A stretch of 64,000 nucleotides of DNA from Lampris incognitus (lineage: Eukaryota; Chordata; Actinopteri; Lampriformes; Lampridae), in contig NC_079222.1 of assembly GCF_029633865.1 (NCBI RefSeq), positions 33,861,878-33,925,877 on the forward strand. The letters run 5' to 3'. The position numbers were made by a program, and so were the translations under genes. The number at the start of each line of letters is the position of its first letter. Within the stretch, counting starts at the first letter, position 1. Below are positions 18,741-32,000 of this stretch, one piece after another. Under the pieces are notes generated by a model. That model ran no database searches, was not told the origin of the DNA, and saw nothing but the letters and a program-made list of their open reading frames with translations.

Positions 18741-21700
18741 TCACACTAGCAGAACCGCATTAATGCAGCCATCATTCTCTGGGTTGTTAGTCACCTGGGC
18801 ATATTTACCTGGAAAACAAAAACCATTTAGTTACAAAATTACAACGTAACAAAGCAAACTAATATATACATCAAAGAAAGTTTAATCAGTTCATCTGGAC
18901 ACAACGTTTATCAACAGAAACGTTTCATCACTCATCTAAGTGACCTCTTCAGTCTCAGCTGACTGCAGGTGTCCCCACTCTTATAAACAATACAGCGGCA
19001 TAACGACCCAAACCAACGATCCGTTTCATATGCAAATTGCTGTGACCATTAACTAGAGTTTCAATGGCCATGTGTACTATTCACAAAAGATTTGGGGCTC
19101 TTAGCCCCCCAGTTCAGGGATGGTCATTCTGTCTTCACATAAAGTGCATCCGGAAAGTATTCACACCACTTCACTTTCCCCACATTTTGTTATGTTACAG
19201 CCTTATTCCAAAATGGATTAAATTCCTTTTTTTTCCTCATCAATCGACACACAATACCCCATAATGACAAAGTTAAAAGGGTTTTGTAGAAATTTTCGCA
19301 AATTTATTAAAAATAAAAAACTGGAATATTGCATGTACATAAGTATTCACACCCTTTGCTACGACACTCAAAATTGAGCTCAGGTTCATCCTGTTTCCAC
19401 TGATCATCCTTGAGATGAACCCAATGGTCATTCTGACAGAGCTCCAGCGTTCCTCTGTGGAGATGGGAGAACCTTCTAGAAGGACAACCATCTCTGCAGC
19501 ACTCCACCAATTAGGCCTTTATGGTAGAGTGGCTAGACGGAAGCCTCTGCTCAGTAAAAGGCACATGACAGCCCACTTGGAGTTTGCCAGAAAGCACCTA
19601 AAGGACTCTCGGACCATGAGAAACAAGATTCTCTGGTCTGATGAAACCAAGATTGAACTCTTTGGCCTGAATGCCAAATGTTACGTCTGGAGGAAACCAG
19701 ACACCTCTCATCACCTTGCTAATACCATCCCTACAGTGAAGCATGGTGGTGGCAGCATCATGCTGTGGGGATATTTTTCAGCGGCAGGAACTGGGAGACT
19801 ATTCAGGATCGAGGGAAAGATGAATGGAGCAAAGTACAGAGAGATCCTTGATGAAAACCTGCTCCAGAGCGCTCAGAACCTCAGACTGGGGCGAAGGTTT
19901 ACCTTTCAACACGACAACGACCCTAAGCAAACAGCCAAGACAACGAAGGAGTGGCTTTGGGACAAGTCTGTGAATGTCCTTGAGTGGCCCAGCCAGAGCC
20001 CAGACTTGAACCCAATTGAACATCTCTGGAAAGACCTGAAAATAGCTGTGCAGCGACGCTACCCATCTAACCTTACAGAGATCGAGAGGATCTGCAGAGA
20101 GGAATGGGAGAAATACCCCAAATATAGGTGTGCCAAGCCTGTAGCTTCATACCCAAGAAGACTTGAGGCTGTAATCGCTGCCAAGGGTGCCTCAGCCAAG
20201 TACTGAGTAAAGGGTGTGAATACTTATGTACATGCAATATCTTATTTTTAATAAATTTGCAAAAATTTCTACAAAACCTTTTCACTTTGTCATTATGGGG
20301 TATTGTATGTAGATTGATGAGAAAAAAACAGGAATTTAATCCATTTTGGAATAAGGCTGTAACATAACAAAATGTGGGAAAAGTGAAGGGGTGTGAATAC
20401 TTTCCGGATGCACTGTAGACTCCCCATTCAAACCACGGTTCAAACATTCCCAAATCCTCTGTGATAGTACACATGGCCAATGAAACTCTAATTAATGGTC
20501 ACGCCTATTTGCATATGAAATTGGTCGTTGGTTTGGGTCGTTATGCCAATGTATTGTTTATAAGGCTGGGGATACCTGCAGCCAGTTTAGACTGAAGAGG
20601 TCACTTAGATGAGTGATGAAACGATTCTGTTGATAAATGTTGTGTCCAGATGAACTGACACTACCTTCTTTGATTTTCCTACCTGGATTATTGAGCATGC
20701 ATGAAGACAAGATATACATCATTTTCAAATAATAATATATTTTGCAATGTTTATTGGACAAAATGAGCAATAGTTCATTTTGAGTTGAGATGAAACACTT
20801 GACATCTTCATTGCAACCAAATTTCACAATCATTCCATCTCAATTTCAGGATACATTAATCAAACCAATATATTCTGTGTTTACTGTTGATTCAACAGGT
20901 AGTGACAAATACATAAATGAACACTGTAGCCAGTTGTGGAATCATACTTGCTTTCAGTCTTGCACCAAGTATTGTATGAAGTAATAATTAGATGTTTTGT
21001 TAAAAGACAATTTTGCACTCACCCCAGACAACTTTTCCTCCTTGTGTAACTAAACCCAGTTCACTGACATTGACCTCTATCACTGTGCCCTTGGTGATGA
21101 CGCCCAATGTTGTGTAAAGGGGTGATGAAGGGTTCTTCTTTACTCCCAAGATGGGGAGACAGAAAGTAGCTTTCAGCTCTGGATGTGTTACGTGAGCCTT
21201 CTTAAAACGCAAGCCCTAGAGTAGAAAGGGATAAATCTCATGTTACCCAGACGTTTAAATGGTGACAACAGCAGTTTATAATCCATCCACTCCTGCCTAT
21301 TACATGAGTGAACATATACAACTATTTATTAAGCACACAAAAGTACATGTACAAAACATTTATCCTAAAAAAATAGATTAAATGAAATGTAGTGTCATCT
21401 TACCATGGGACGGATGAAACGCTCATACTTTGGGGGCTTCCGAGTGAAACCATCACCGACAAAACACACTTTTGTGACCATTCTCTTCCAAGCCTTCTTT
21501 TGCCTCTTTCCTGTTCTGATTACTTTGAGGACCTCTGTTTCTCCTTGAGCCCGTACCTTTGGCAGGGGCACCTCCCATTTACCCTAATTGGGGGAAAAAA
21601 AAACATTAGTTAGGGGGCATATACTGATCTGTGTAAGAACAGTGCTTCCCTTTTATTTACCCTACAATGGTGATTCACCACAGTAAGAATATGACCGCCC

Positions 21701-24700
21701 AAGGCAAAATAGTTGAAATGATTTTTGATTTTGGCCAGTGGTTCTCTGCGCACCCCATAAAACTTGGGGCAGTGTCACACAAACAGGAGATTTGGGGAAT
21801 GTGGAGCAGAACTGGGGCTGGAACGTTCTTAACATGAGTTATAAGAAGTTCATAAGAATGTTCCTAAAAGCAACTCTCGAAAAAAACCTCTTAATAACAT
21901 CTTAAGTTATAATTCTTTCTTATGAATAAGAATGGTGGACTTTACTGTAACCTGTTTTGTAATAAATTGGGTTGTGTCCAAGTTTATTTTTTCTATTTTA
22001 TCATATACCCTATTCAAGCCAAGCATTTTTGAACCTGTGCACAAGTTAGTTTAAAATAACAGCAAAACCGTTACTTTGACACACCGATAGTCCATATTTT
22101 GTAACACCCCATTAGACAGCTACCCATGGAAGACAAAAAAAGAAGTAGCCAGGAGTTGGGAGGTTATGGCTGAAGAAATTGGTGTGAGAAAGAAGGTTCA
22201 CCTCAGCTGACACAACTCAACTATAACGGCAGAGAGCAAAAGGCAAGGGTGAGCTGGGGTGGCGGAAGCCATTTCTATGGTCACAGATACAGGGCAGAAT
22301 AGAGGCTGTAAAAAAGACTTAAACAGTCAAACTCTGTAGTTAAGAAAAAGGGAGAGGGTAAGTGTTGGGAATTACGACTTTTTGAAGGGATTTGGATCTT
22401 ATGGCTTTGCTCCTTCCCGAGAGCTGTTCGAAATAACGGTCCTTCTGTCTTTTTTGTTATAGTTACTTAAAGGCTGTGCTTTCAGTAACTGTTACTGTGA
22501 CCTGCTATGAGTCAGGTTAAAAGTCCGTTAAAAAAGCCTAAACCTGGAGGTCTCCCTACTATAGTTTGGAGCCCCTCATCTGGAAAGGTAACATATGCAA
22601 TCACTTGAATTTAGGCCATTAATTGACTGAATTCCAAATGTCTGCACAGGGGAGGGGGATGTTTGTGTCACCAAAGCGTTGGATTAGATGATTGATTGTT
22701 TATTTTTTGCCGTGGCGGTAATGATTTTGCTGTAGCAGGTCGCCATGGAAAAATGTTACCAGCGGAAACACTGTGTTCTATGAAAACTGTCTTTCTGGGT
22801 AAGGATGTCCCTGCACCCCTATACATAGTTTCATTCTTTATGTTACAATCACAGTAATAAAAAAAATAATGGGGGGGAGCACTGAAGAAACCTAAGCCAT
22901 TTTTGGACAGGTTTACATCTATAATTTAAGATGACCGATCACATGTGAGTGATTTGTTTTGCAAAAAAAGAAACGGTCCATATTTTTGTTTCTGTATGAT
23001 ACTGAATATTGACAGTGGCATGCCAGAGACCATCACACACTTACAAAAAGCCTTAAATCTAAAAGAAATCTCAAAACAAGCAGATATCAACCAATACTTA
23101 CAGCCTTTTCTTTCCTCTTCTGTTTAATCATGTTGGAGAGGACCTTTGCACGAGACTGTCCCTCTCTGTCCAGCAGGTAGGCGGGCATTGCTCCCTCTGG
23201 GGTCTTGTCATCATTCTTCTGTTTAGTCTTCCTCTGTTCATGCATTTTGATGCTGCAAAGGCCCAAGTAGAATCCAAATTATTTTCACAAATATTTTTTT
23301 TGTTAATGAGGATTTGTAAATATTTTTTTCCTTGCTTACTATTGCCCAGGGTTCATTGGGCAGTTTCCTTTCCGTTAAAAAATAATTCCACATTGCAATG
23401 TTTCATTCAGCCAGTAGTTATAATTATAACAATAATGACAACACTATATTAGCTATTAATACTATTTTTTAAAATTATTTCCCCCCTTTTTTCTCCCCAA
23501 TTGTATCTGGACAGTTATCCCACTCTTGCGAGCCGTTCCAATCGCTGCCCCACCCCCTCTGCTGAGCCAGGGAGGGCTGCAGACTACCACATGCCTCCTC
23601 CAATGCATGTGGAGTCACCAGCCCCTTCTTTTCACCTGACAGTGAGGAGTTTTGCCCAGGGGACGTAGTGCGTGGGAGGATGACACTAATCCCCCCAGTT
23701 ACTTCTCCCCACTGAACAGGCACCACGACCAACCAGACGAGGCGCTAGTGCAGCGACCAAGACACATACCCATATTCAGTTTCCCACCCACAGACACGCC
23801 CAATTGTGTCTGTAGGGATGTCCGACCAAGCTGGAGGTAAAACAGGGATTCGAACCGGTGATCCTGGTGTTGGTAGGCAACAGAATAGACTGCTACGCTA
23901 CCCGGAAGCCCTATTATTACTATTTTTATTGAGTTATTATTAGTACTACTATCAGCACAAATAATTTCCAATTTACTTCAACTTTTAGGTCTATGTTTTT
24001 ATTGCCCTCCCCCTTGTCTCTTTTTGTGGGGCAGTTAGGTTACCTTAGCAGCAAAGGCAAAAAAAAATAATCAATAAAAACGTAGTAGTTGTAGTAGTAG
24101 TAGTAGTAGTAATAGTAGTAAGGCAACACTAGAGGAAACAACTGAAAGCCTGCACTCAGGAAGGGGAATAAGCATTTATCAGACAGACTGGGGTATACAT
24201 ACGTCTTCTTCATTTGGATCTTCTCAGCATGTCTCTGTTTATGGTAAAGTTTGGCCTTTAACCCAATCATCTTTCTGGCTTTGTGGGATCGCTCATGGGC
24301 CTCACGGCTCTCTTTCTTCCTCTTTCTCTCATGGTGGTCCAAACGGTAGCCGTGACGCTTGCGGTGCAACTCAATGTGCTCGTTCTGGGGCTAAAAATTA
24401 TTAGGACAAGCATAATTTGAGATATATGCATAGCAACACATCTAGAAATGCTGAGATCCACTGCACAACAACCTAAATTTCACAGCACAAAAAGCAAGTA
24501 TTAGCTCTTGGATGATGCAAAACATCATGAAAACAGTATCTCTCCTACACACACATTATATATGCGCACACACACACATACATGTGTGTCTGGAGAAGGG
24601 AGAAAATTTGAATTCGACTTTTAGATAGGTGAAAAACTTCCACGTTATGTCTCACACAATTGAACTTTTCATTTGATCATAATTTATGAATCTGGATTTG

Positions 24701-25385
24701 GTAAATTCACTGTGATATTCATCAGAACCTGTGTTTCCCAAATACCAAATTAGAAACATAGATTACAACTATAGGGTTGTTATTCCTTATCCTAGCTACA
24801 ATAGGGGTTTTAACACGAATAGTGAAAATAGTAAGACTAATAAAAAAGTAAGACAAAACTGCTACAGTCGGGCCGGGCAATATGGCCCAATATGACACAA
24901 TATCATCGTAAGAAAACTTGCACAGCATTTGGGTAAAACTAACGACGTTCACATAAATCTGATCATTTCTATTCTCAGGGTTGGGCTAGTTCGTGTTTAA
25001 AATCAAGCTTCAGCTCACGTTCGCCCGGTTCAAAGTAAAAGCCAAACTTGGTGAAAACTTGGGGTCGTTCACGCTTGCGCAGCACTAAACGCATCTCAAA
25101 ACAACAACTTTGTTTACATTCAATTCAAACGTAACAATCTCGTTTTATACATTTATCAAAATATTTCAGTAACCGAGCCAATAATACCGATACATTTGAC
25201 GGCAGCAAATTTAATGTATAAAAAAATGCTTAAGTAAAGTTACGGTAATGCCATTTTTATATTCGGAAAGTCGTGCTGAAACGCTACTTAGCCACGTGTA
25301 AGCGTAATAGCGCACCATGCTAACTCGACGTACAGCCTTTTATAGGTTTAAAATAACAGAATATAAGCAGCTGCATCCTTACCAT
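18741..25385 (-). CDS. nsa2: NSA2 ribosome biogenesis factor (pre-60S, TINP1)
   Basis: NSA2 is a nucleolar factor of late pre-60S maturation with an S8e-like fold. Six coding exons on the minus strand (25383-25385, 24203-24390, 23102-23252, 21404-21583, 21023-21215, 18741-18808) splice in frame to 260 aa, the usual length. Exon 1 codes only for the start Met. The N-terminus reads [17 protein letters not shown], followed by a very basic Lys/Arg-rich segment (about residues 11-60, nuclear/nucleolar targeting). The middle has [16 protein letters not shown]. The C-terminus ends [20 protein letters not shown]. All introns are GT-AG. Intron 5 carries an inverted Penelope-like pair split by a Tc1 copy; intron 3 is long and featureless. 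It is divergent from gfm2, as in other vertebrates. Confidence 0.97.
18886..19139 (+). mobile_element. Penelope-like terminal arm, left
   Basis: Homologous to 3409-3660, with GTTTCATCACTCATC and CATATGCAAATTGC. It forms an inverted pair with 20418-20670. A Tc1 element sits between the arms at a TA site, so the Tc1 is younger. It is a fossil in nsa2 intron 5. Confidence 0.55.
19142..20415 (+). mobile_element. Tc1-like transposon with a 263-codon transposase frame
   Basis: The ends are inverted: left AAGTGCATCCGGAAAGTATT, right (other strand) CAGTGCATCCGGAAAGTATT. Both are flanked by TA (19140-19141 and 20416-20417). An uninterrupted frame, 19415-20206, encodes the Tc1 transposase from the second part of the DNA-binding domain to the C-terminus. 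It has WSDETK (Asp), [10 protein letters not shown] (Asp) and [13 protein letters not shown] (Glu). The family's usual length is about 340 aa and the element about 1.6 kb. This 1.27-kb copy lacks the first helix-turn-helix, so it is an internally or N-terminally deleted but otherwise well preserved copy. It sits in nsa2 intron 5, opposite to the gene. Confidence 0.93.
20418..20670 (-). mobile_element. Penelope-like terminal arm, right (inverted)
   Basis: Inverse complement of 18886-19139, containing GATGAGTGATGAAACG near 20607-20622. With the left arm it makes a roughly 250-base inverted repeat whose spacer has been filled by the Tc1 copy. Confidence 0.55.
21584..23101 (-). other. nsa2 intron 3, possible MADF-like relic
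   Basis: Mostly unassignable intron. Around 22110-22200 one plus-strand frame reads [20 protein letters not shown], which loosely recalls a MADF/Myb-like DNA-binding segment such as those carried by PIF/Harbinger elements. It is short and closed by stops. No TIRs were recognised. Confidence 0.3.
23480..23910 (-). mobile_element. tRNA-derived SINE, copy 3, with target duplication
   Basis: Full-length copy in nsa2 intron 2. The B box GATTCGAACCGG (inverse) lies at 23848-23859. A 17-base direct repeat with one mismatch, CTATTAATACTATTTTT and CTATTATTACTATTTTT, flanks it (23453-23469 and 23911-23927). The ends of the insertion are therefore uncertain by about 10 bases. Confidence 0.85.
24391..25382 (-). 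other. nsa2 intron 1, no gene seen
   Basis: Intron between the Met-only exon and exon 2. It contains an ACAC-rich patch at 24548-24590. A GGGCAATATGGCCCAATATG string near 24876 may be a degenerate repeat. Nothing else is recognised. Confidence 0.5.
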
Positions 25386-26097
25386 TTTGCCTTTTTATTT
25401 TAATATAGCGGTGGATGTACACCGGGTTGAAGTTGTTTCCACCGGACCGGTTATTTCGTCTTTTTTTTATCGCCGCTTGGGACGTAGGTGTTGCCGTCCC
25501 CAAACGCCAGTACTTAAAGGAAGTACGTCATCGTGACGTCACGAGTTGTGCATTCCGTCAGCATAGCCGGCTGGGAACAAGCGCATTACGTACCCATTTG
25601 TATTACTATATTGTGATATTGGTTTACACCAAAGAATTCACTTTATATCATAATTATTGCAATGTGCACGTTACTCTGGATTTATATAGCAAAACGATTC
25701 TACTCTTACAAAGAAAGAACACCGAACATTTTGTTTGCTTGCCTGGAACTATGTAGACGAGGGGATCTGTTCTCGTGGGACGTGTTTTGAAAACGTACGG
25801 CAAACCAAAAGGGACGTCATTTGACAGTTGAATGGCTCGCACAGTTTAGTTAAAAAGTCGTTGTAATCAATATTTCTCTATGGGGCCGAATGAAATGTTG
25901 ATGTACACATCAATATTTGCTACCCGAGTAAACACCATAGCTAACACATTTGAGTTGACGCTGCTTCGTCCAGGCAGTTTCTTGACTGCGACCTCACCAT
26001 GGTCTCAGCTAGTGGTCATTAAGAGATTTAGGTTCGGGTTTTGAAGCTATAACAAATATTGAACATCCGACCAAAGGGCTTCGGTACTCTTAGCACG
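25386..26097. promoter_or_regulatory. Shared nsa2-gfm2 divergent promoter region
   Basis: The start codons of nsa2 (25385, minus) and gfm2 (26098, plus) are 712 bases apart and point away from each other. A perfect CRE palindrome TGACGTCA lies at 25534-25541, about 150 bases upstream of the nsa2 start. It is close to ETS-like GGAAGT at 25519-25524. The bidirectional-promoter role is inferred from the geometry. Confidence 0.55.
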
Positions 26098-29000
26098 ATG
26101 GCTTTGGTAAGAGGTCAATGATAATAATTTTGCTGTCAATGGCTTATGTTGTATCAATCTAAAACTACCTTTGTTGTCCACAGGGTAGGTATTTATTAAG
26201 AAATGGGATCAAAATGCGCAATTGGAGAGTAATCGGTCGTGTAAGAAGGCATTACAGCCTAACTCCAGGTAGAGTCATTTAATTGATTTGACACTTTTGT
26301 GTGCTGTTTTAATTTGTCTCTGTTTATCGTGTCACAAAATGATACTACTTTCCAGTCACTTCACCACTAATGTACGTACCCCTTGGTCATGATCACAGAT
26401 TATGTCAAATCTTTGCGAACCGTGGTTAATCCAGATATATCCAAGTAAGTGATAGTAGCTGCAATTACTTTTTGAAAATGTTTTTTGGAGCGAATGTGTT
26501 CTCGGATCCAAACTGACCTTTCATGCCCATGCTTTAATGCTATATGCATAGGATCCGAAACATTGGCATTTTGGCCCACATAGATGCAGGAAAGACTACT
26601 ACCACAGAAAGAATGCTCTATTACGCTGGCTATACGAGGACACTGGGAGGTGAGTTTATGGTAAAGACAAGATATTGACATTTTTCAATCATTTAATTAT
26701 CCCTATATTGTTTTCCTTGGCAGTCTTATTTATTATTTCTCTCAATCTCTTTTTTAGATGTTGATGATGGGGATACAGTTACAGATTTTATGGTTCAGGA
26801 GAGGGAGCGAGGGATCACCATACAGTCAGCAGCAGTCACCTTTGATTGGAAAAGTCACAGAATAAATCTAATAGACACCCCAGGTAAAATCAGTGACAAT
26901 TCATTTAAGAAGACGTCTCTGAGGGACTAAAACTGACAGAAATTAAAAGTCATCTGTGTTTTGCATGAATGTGTCTATTTTAGGACATGTTGACTTCACG
27001 TTAGAAGTGGAGCGGGCACTTCGTGTTCTTGATGGGGCAGTTGCTGTGTTTGATGCCTCCGCTGGTGTTGAGGTTTTTTTTCTACCAATCTGAACCTGCT
27101 TATTTTTGGATTTCTAAAACTGTTTTGCTAGATATTTAGGTATGCTCTAAACTTATGTGTTTTTCCGTTTTGTTTTTAATGCTAACAGGCTCAGACTCTA
27201 ACAGTATGGAGACAAGCAGAAAAACATCGTGTGCCTTGTATTTGTTTCCTGAACAAGATGGATAAGCCAGCAGCAAAGTCAGTGATACAACATTTCACCA
27301 ACCTTTAAAAAATTGTTCTTGTTTTTGTTTTGTTTTTTGTAGAATTAGGGTGGATTTTTTTAAGATTTGAGATAAGGAGTCTTAAAGTACATTTTTTCCC
27401 CATAGTTTAAGTTTTTCCATCGAGAGCATAAAGAATAAGCTCCAAGCCAACCCAGTCCTCCTCCAGGTAAATATAAATTAAAACATTTTATGAAATTAAA
27501 ATAAGGTCAAGTCATTAAGGAGTAAACCTAATCTTCTAAATGTTTAAGATAGCTAATTCGTTACAATTATTAACCATAGCCATGACAATGTCATTTTCCT
27601 CTTGATAGTATAACTATAATCAGTGTCCAACATATATTCTTGTTGAGTTGTAATGTACAATTATTTCCCAGATTCCAATTGGCAGTGGAAAGAGTTTTAT
27701 TGGTTTGGTTGACTTGCTAACAAACCAAAAGTTAACGTGGACGATGAAAACCAGAGAAGATGATGGGCGTATGTTTGACATCAAACCCCTGAGTCAATCC
27801 GACAACCCCAAACTCCTACAGACGGCCAGAGAAGCCCGGGCAGGTTTAATTGAGCAGGTACAAGTAATAACATTTTCACAACACTGACAAAACTTAAAGA
27901 ATACTATTTAAGTGGAAGTTAATTATTTTATTCAAATGTTTTCTGCCAATAAAGCATCTTTCCTTTTCATTTACAGATTGCTGATCTGGATGATGAGTTT
28001 GCTGAACTATTACTAACAGATTTTGGTGATAATTTTGATGCTGTTCCTTCCACCAAAGTAAGCACTGTGTTGTTTGACCATAGTATGAGAACTTAAAGGG
28101 AAATATTTACCTGGGAATAAAGGAAGCACATTTTTGCACAGAATGGATAGAGATATGTGTTGACCTGTTTCAAGTTTGTCTTTTGCATTTGTTGTCAGCT
28201 CCAAGAGGCTGTGCGGCGTATAACTCTGGCACGTAAAGGGGTCCCGGTGGTCTGTGGGAGCTCTTTGAGAAACAAAGGTGTTCAGCCTCTTCTAGATGCC
28301 ATCACTGCCTATCTACCTGCACCCAATGAGAGACACCATGACCTGGTGTGAGTAAATTGTGTACTATTTTACAGAAGTAGAAACATTCTTAACAGCATTT
28401 TAACATAATCTGTTGTAACTAAGCATTCCATATGAATGAACAATCTGAGCATGCAGCCTTCTGGTTGTTGAGGTAGCTCTATTTGCTCTACACCTGCACA
28501 TTTTGGCCATTAATTTTCATACAGGAAGTGGTACAAGGATGACCTTTGCGCCCTGGCCTTTAAGGTTCTCCATAACAAGCAACGCGGTCCCCTGGTTTTT
28601 TTGAGGATCTACTCTGGTACTGTAAAACCCCAGACAGCTGTCTACAACATCAACAGCAACAATATGTAGGTGTCTCCCATTACACCTCAATTACACACTG
28701 ACTTCTGCGTGCGTTGCTGGATCATGATAACTGTTACAAGTATATTCTAGAACTAGGATGGGCAACTTTGATGATACAGAGGGCCACAAAAAGTTTTTTT
28801 TTTCCAGATTTTTCTCCCCAATTGCACTTGGCCAATTACCCCACTCCTCTGATACATGTGGAGTTGCCAGCTGCTTCTTTTCACCTGACAGTGAGGAGTT
28901 TCACCAGGGGGATGTAGCGCATGGGAGGATCACGCTATTCCCCCCAGTCCCCCCTTCCCTTGAACATGTCTCTTCTCATCGTGTGTTGTTGCGGAAGAGG

Positions 29001-32000
29001 TCCACCAAGACCAAGACGAGACCATGTGCAAGCAGTTTCTTGGCTACAGGCCTCTTGTGTTTCGAGGGAGCACCCTCTATCAGTGGACAGTTTAATTACA
29101 ATTGGGATCTGGTTCAAATGTGGTCAAATGGCCCGCTTGCTTCCAACGCCTGTGAAATCAACAATTTATTGATATTTGAAAATTAGCCCACGGGCTGTAC
29201 TGAATGAGAACGGGGGCTGAATGTGGCCCGCAGGCCACCAGTTGCCCATTTCTGTTCTAGAATGCATTCTAATATTATTAAATAGGTATTATTCCCAAAA
29301 TCAGCCAATATGCCTTTCATTGTATTCTTTTTAATGTGATACCTTCAGCATCTAATTTATTTTCAATTCATAACTTTATGAATGTGGACCCCCCTAGTGA
29401 GCGGATGAGCAGGCTATTGGTGCCATTTGCTGATCAACATGTGGAGATCTCATCCCTGACTGCTGGAAACATTGCTCTGACTGTAGGACTCAAGCAGGTA
29501 GAGAACCCCACTCTTCTTCGCTCTATAAAGCTTACCGTATTCAAAGTTCTAATTAACTTTATCATTTCACTGTAATTTATTTATGCTGTACTTTCCTCAT
29601 GATGTTATTTCCTCCTCGAAAGTCATAATTTTCGTGGTACATATGTTTGTATATGTTTGTCTTTCATTTAGACAGTCACGGGGGACACCATTGTTTCATC
29701 CAAGGCTTCAGCAGCAGCTGCAGCCTGCCGGGCCCAAGAGGATGGGGATAAAGGAAAGAAAAGTGGAGAGCAAGCAAATCTAATCCTGTCTGGGGTAGAG
29801 GTTCCTGAGCCAGTCTTCTTCTGCTCTATAGAACCACCCACCATGGCCAAACAGACCGGTCAGTGTAAATCAAACAATATGAGCACCTAATTGAAAAACC
29901 ATTAAAACGATTTCTGTTAGTGGTATTTTACATCACCATGCCATCTTTCCTCAAGAGAGGCAGCTGGTAAGGCTGCCTCTTGAAAAATGGTTCCTAGACA
30001 TTAGGGTTAAAATGGCTATTCAACATTATCGATCATGTTGACAAACATAAACATTGTCAACTAGTTTTTGAATTTTCAAATGGACATTTGTCCATTTGAA
30101 AGTAGTCTCACCTAAGTAGACTCGCATAAGTCGCCTCGCATAAGTAGACTCGCCAGCCTACTTATGTGAGGCGCTGGCCCGTTGGCCAGGGGCTGGCAAG
30201 TCTACTTATTCATGATTGTTACAATATATTATAAGTATCAGCAATATATAGGTCAGCCCTGTGATGGCCTAGCGGCCTGCCCAGGGTGTCTCCCCGCCTG
30301 CTGCCCGATGACTGCTGGGATAGGCTCCAGCATCCCTGTGACCCTGAGAGCAGGATTGGATAATGGATAGAACGGATGGACTTTTGTTCAGTAATGGTAA
30401 TGAAGCTTTTGTCCAAAAGACGAAAGGTAAATGCTTTCGTCCAGTAAATGCTTTGCAGTCACCATTTGAATGGTAGTTGAATTTATTGACAGTGAGTGGT
30501 TGAACAGACAGTAAAGCTTGTTACACCTGTAACAACTTGACAAGATTTCTAGTTGGAGAACATGGCACACTTAAAGAGCTACTGCAGTCACAAAGTAATT
30601 TACCTCTTCAGCTGAACTGGCAGTCATTGGAAGGTGTGGTTATATGATGGTGCCACACAGATGTAGTGCATGTGCTCCAACCAATTACTGCTAGATTAGG
30701 GACGGACTGCATCTGCGGTGATGAGTACACCAAATCAGAAACAGACTTGACATCCAAGCCCCAGCTTATAATCACCTCAACCACCCATGGGGGCACGTTC
30801 AATCTGAAAACGGTGTGTGCCGTTTTGCTACGGTTTCCGGGTTGAGCAGCATGGTTCCTTGAGGCAGTGTGCAATGGGCTTTGAGCTATGTTTTCTCTTG
30901 TTTGGTGGGTGTGTCGGAGGTGTTACCCAGTCAGCAGCGACGTATATATAATCCCCACCATATTAAAAAGGCAGTGCGCACAATGGATCTAACTAAAGTC
31001 CACTGCAGCATAGTAACGCGATCACAAATCACTAGAAACCTAATAGTTAGGCTTCATTAAAAAGTGCTGTGTTGTTCATTTCAAGCCACCTGCATGCACA
31101 TCAGAAACCGTGTACCAGATGCTGATCAATGATGTAAACTTTTAAATAGGACAAACATGAAGACAGATGGACACAGTTATGCTGATACAGTGATGTTAGA
31201 TAAAGTAGATCTACGCACACAGATCTGGACGAAGTTTATCATGAAATTCATCCTTAACGTTCCTTTGCACAATGTATTATGTTTAATATGGATTTTTTTT
31301 AAATAATTCAGGAAATTTTCAGGCAATGGATGACTGTTCTTTTACAACTAAATCTATTTTTATTTCTTTTAATTTCAAATGCTGACTGGACACCGGAAAC
31401 AGTGTAATTACCAAGTTTCTGTTTCAGATTATAATGGTGGTCTATGGAGAAATGCCTCTTTTGGCAGCATTTTTGTCGCCCCCTGCAGATTTAAACGCCC
31501 TTTGGCTTCAAAGCCAAGGGGAAACATTGGCGCCCTGGTCTTAGCAAGCATGTCATCCTGATAGTAAAACTGAAAAATGATAAGTGGCTAAATATCAGTA
31601 TAATAACCTTTACCATTAATGCTTCGTGATTTGTTTTGAAAGATCTTGAGAATGCACTCACCTGCCTTCAGAGAGAAGACCCCAGCCTCAAAGTCAGGGT
31701 TGACCCTGACTCCGGACAGGTGAGGTTATCATACTGTTGGGTGGTATTAGTAACAGTTATTATCATTATTTTTATTATTGTTATAGTAATGCCCTGATTT
31801 TATTTTGTATTTTATTTAACATTACATCAACAACATTTACAAAATGTAGTTTTCACTGTCAATTTAATATCCACTCTCAGACCATTTTGTGTGGGATGGG
31901 AGAGCTGCACATTGAGATCATCCATGACCGGATCAGGAGAGAGTATGGCATTGAGACTCACCTTGGACCACTACAGGTGGCCTACAGGGAGACTATTCTC

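Noticed and set aside
30100-30210. Repeated TAAGTAGACTCGC blocks as a possible CRISPR-like or regulatory array
   Set aside because: Only three short imperfect units in a vertebrate intron with an inverted partner; more likely a small transposon relic.
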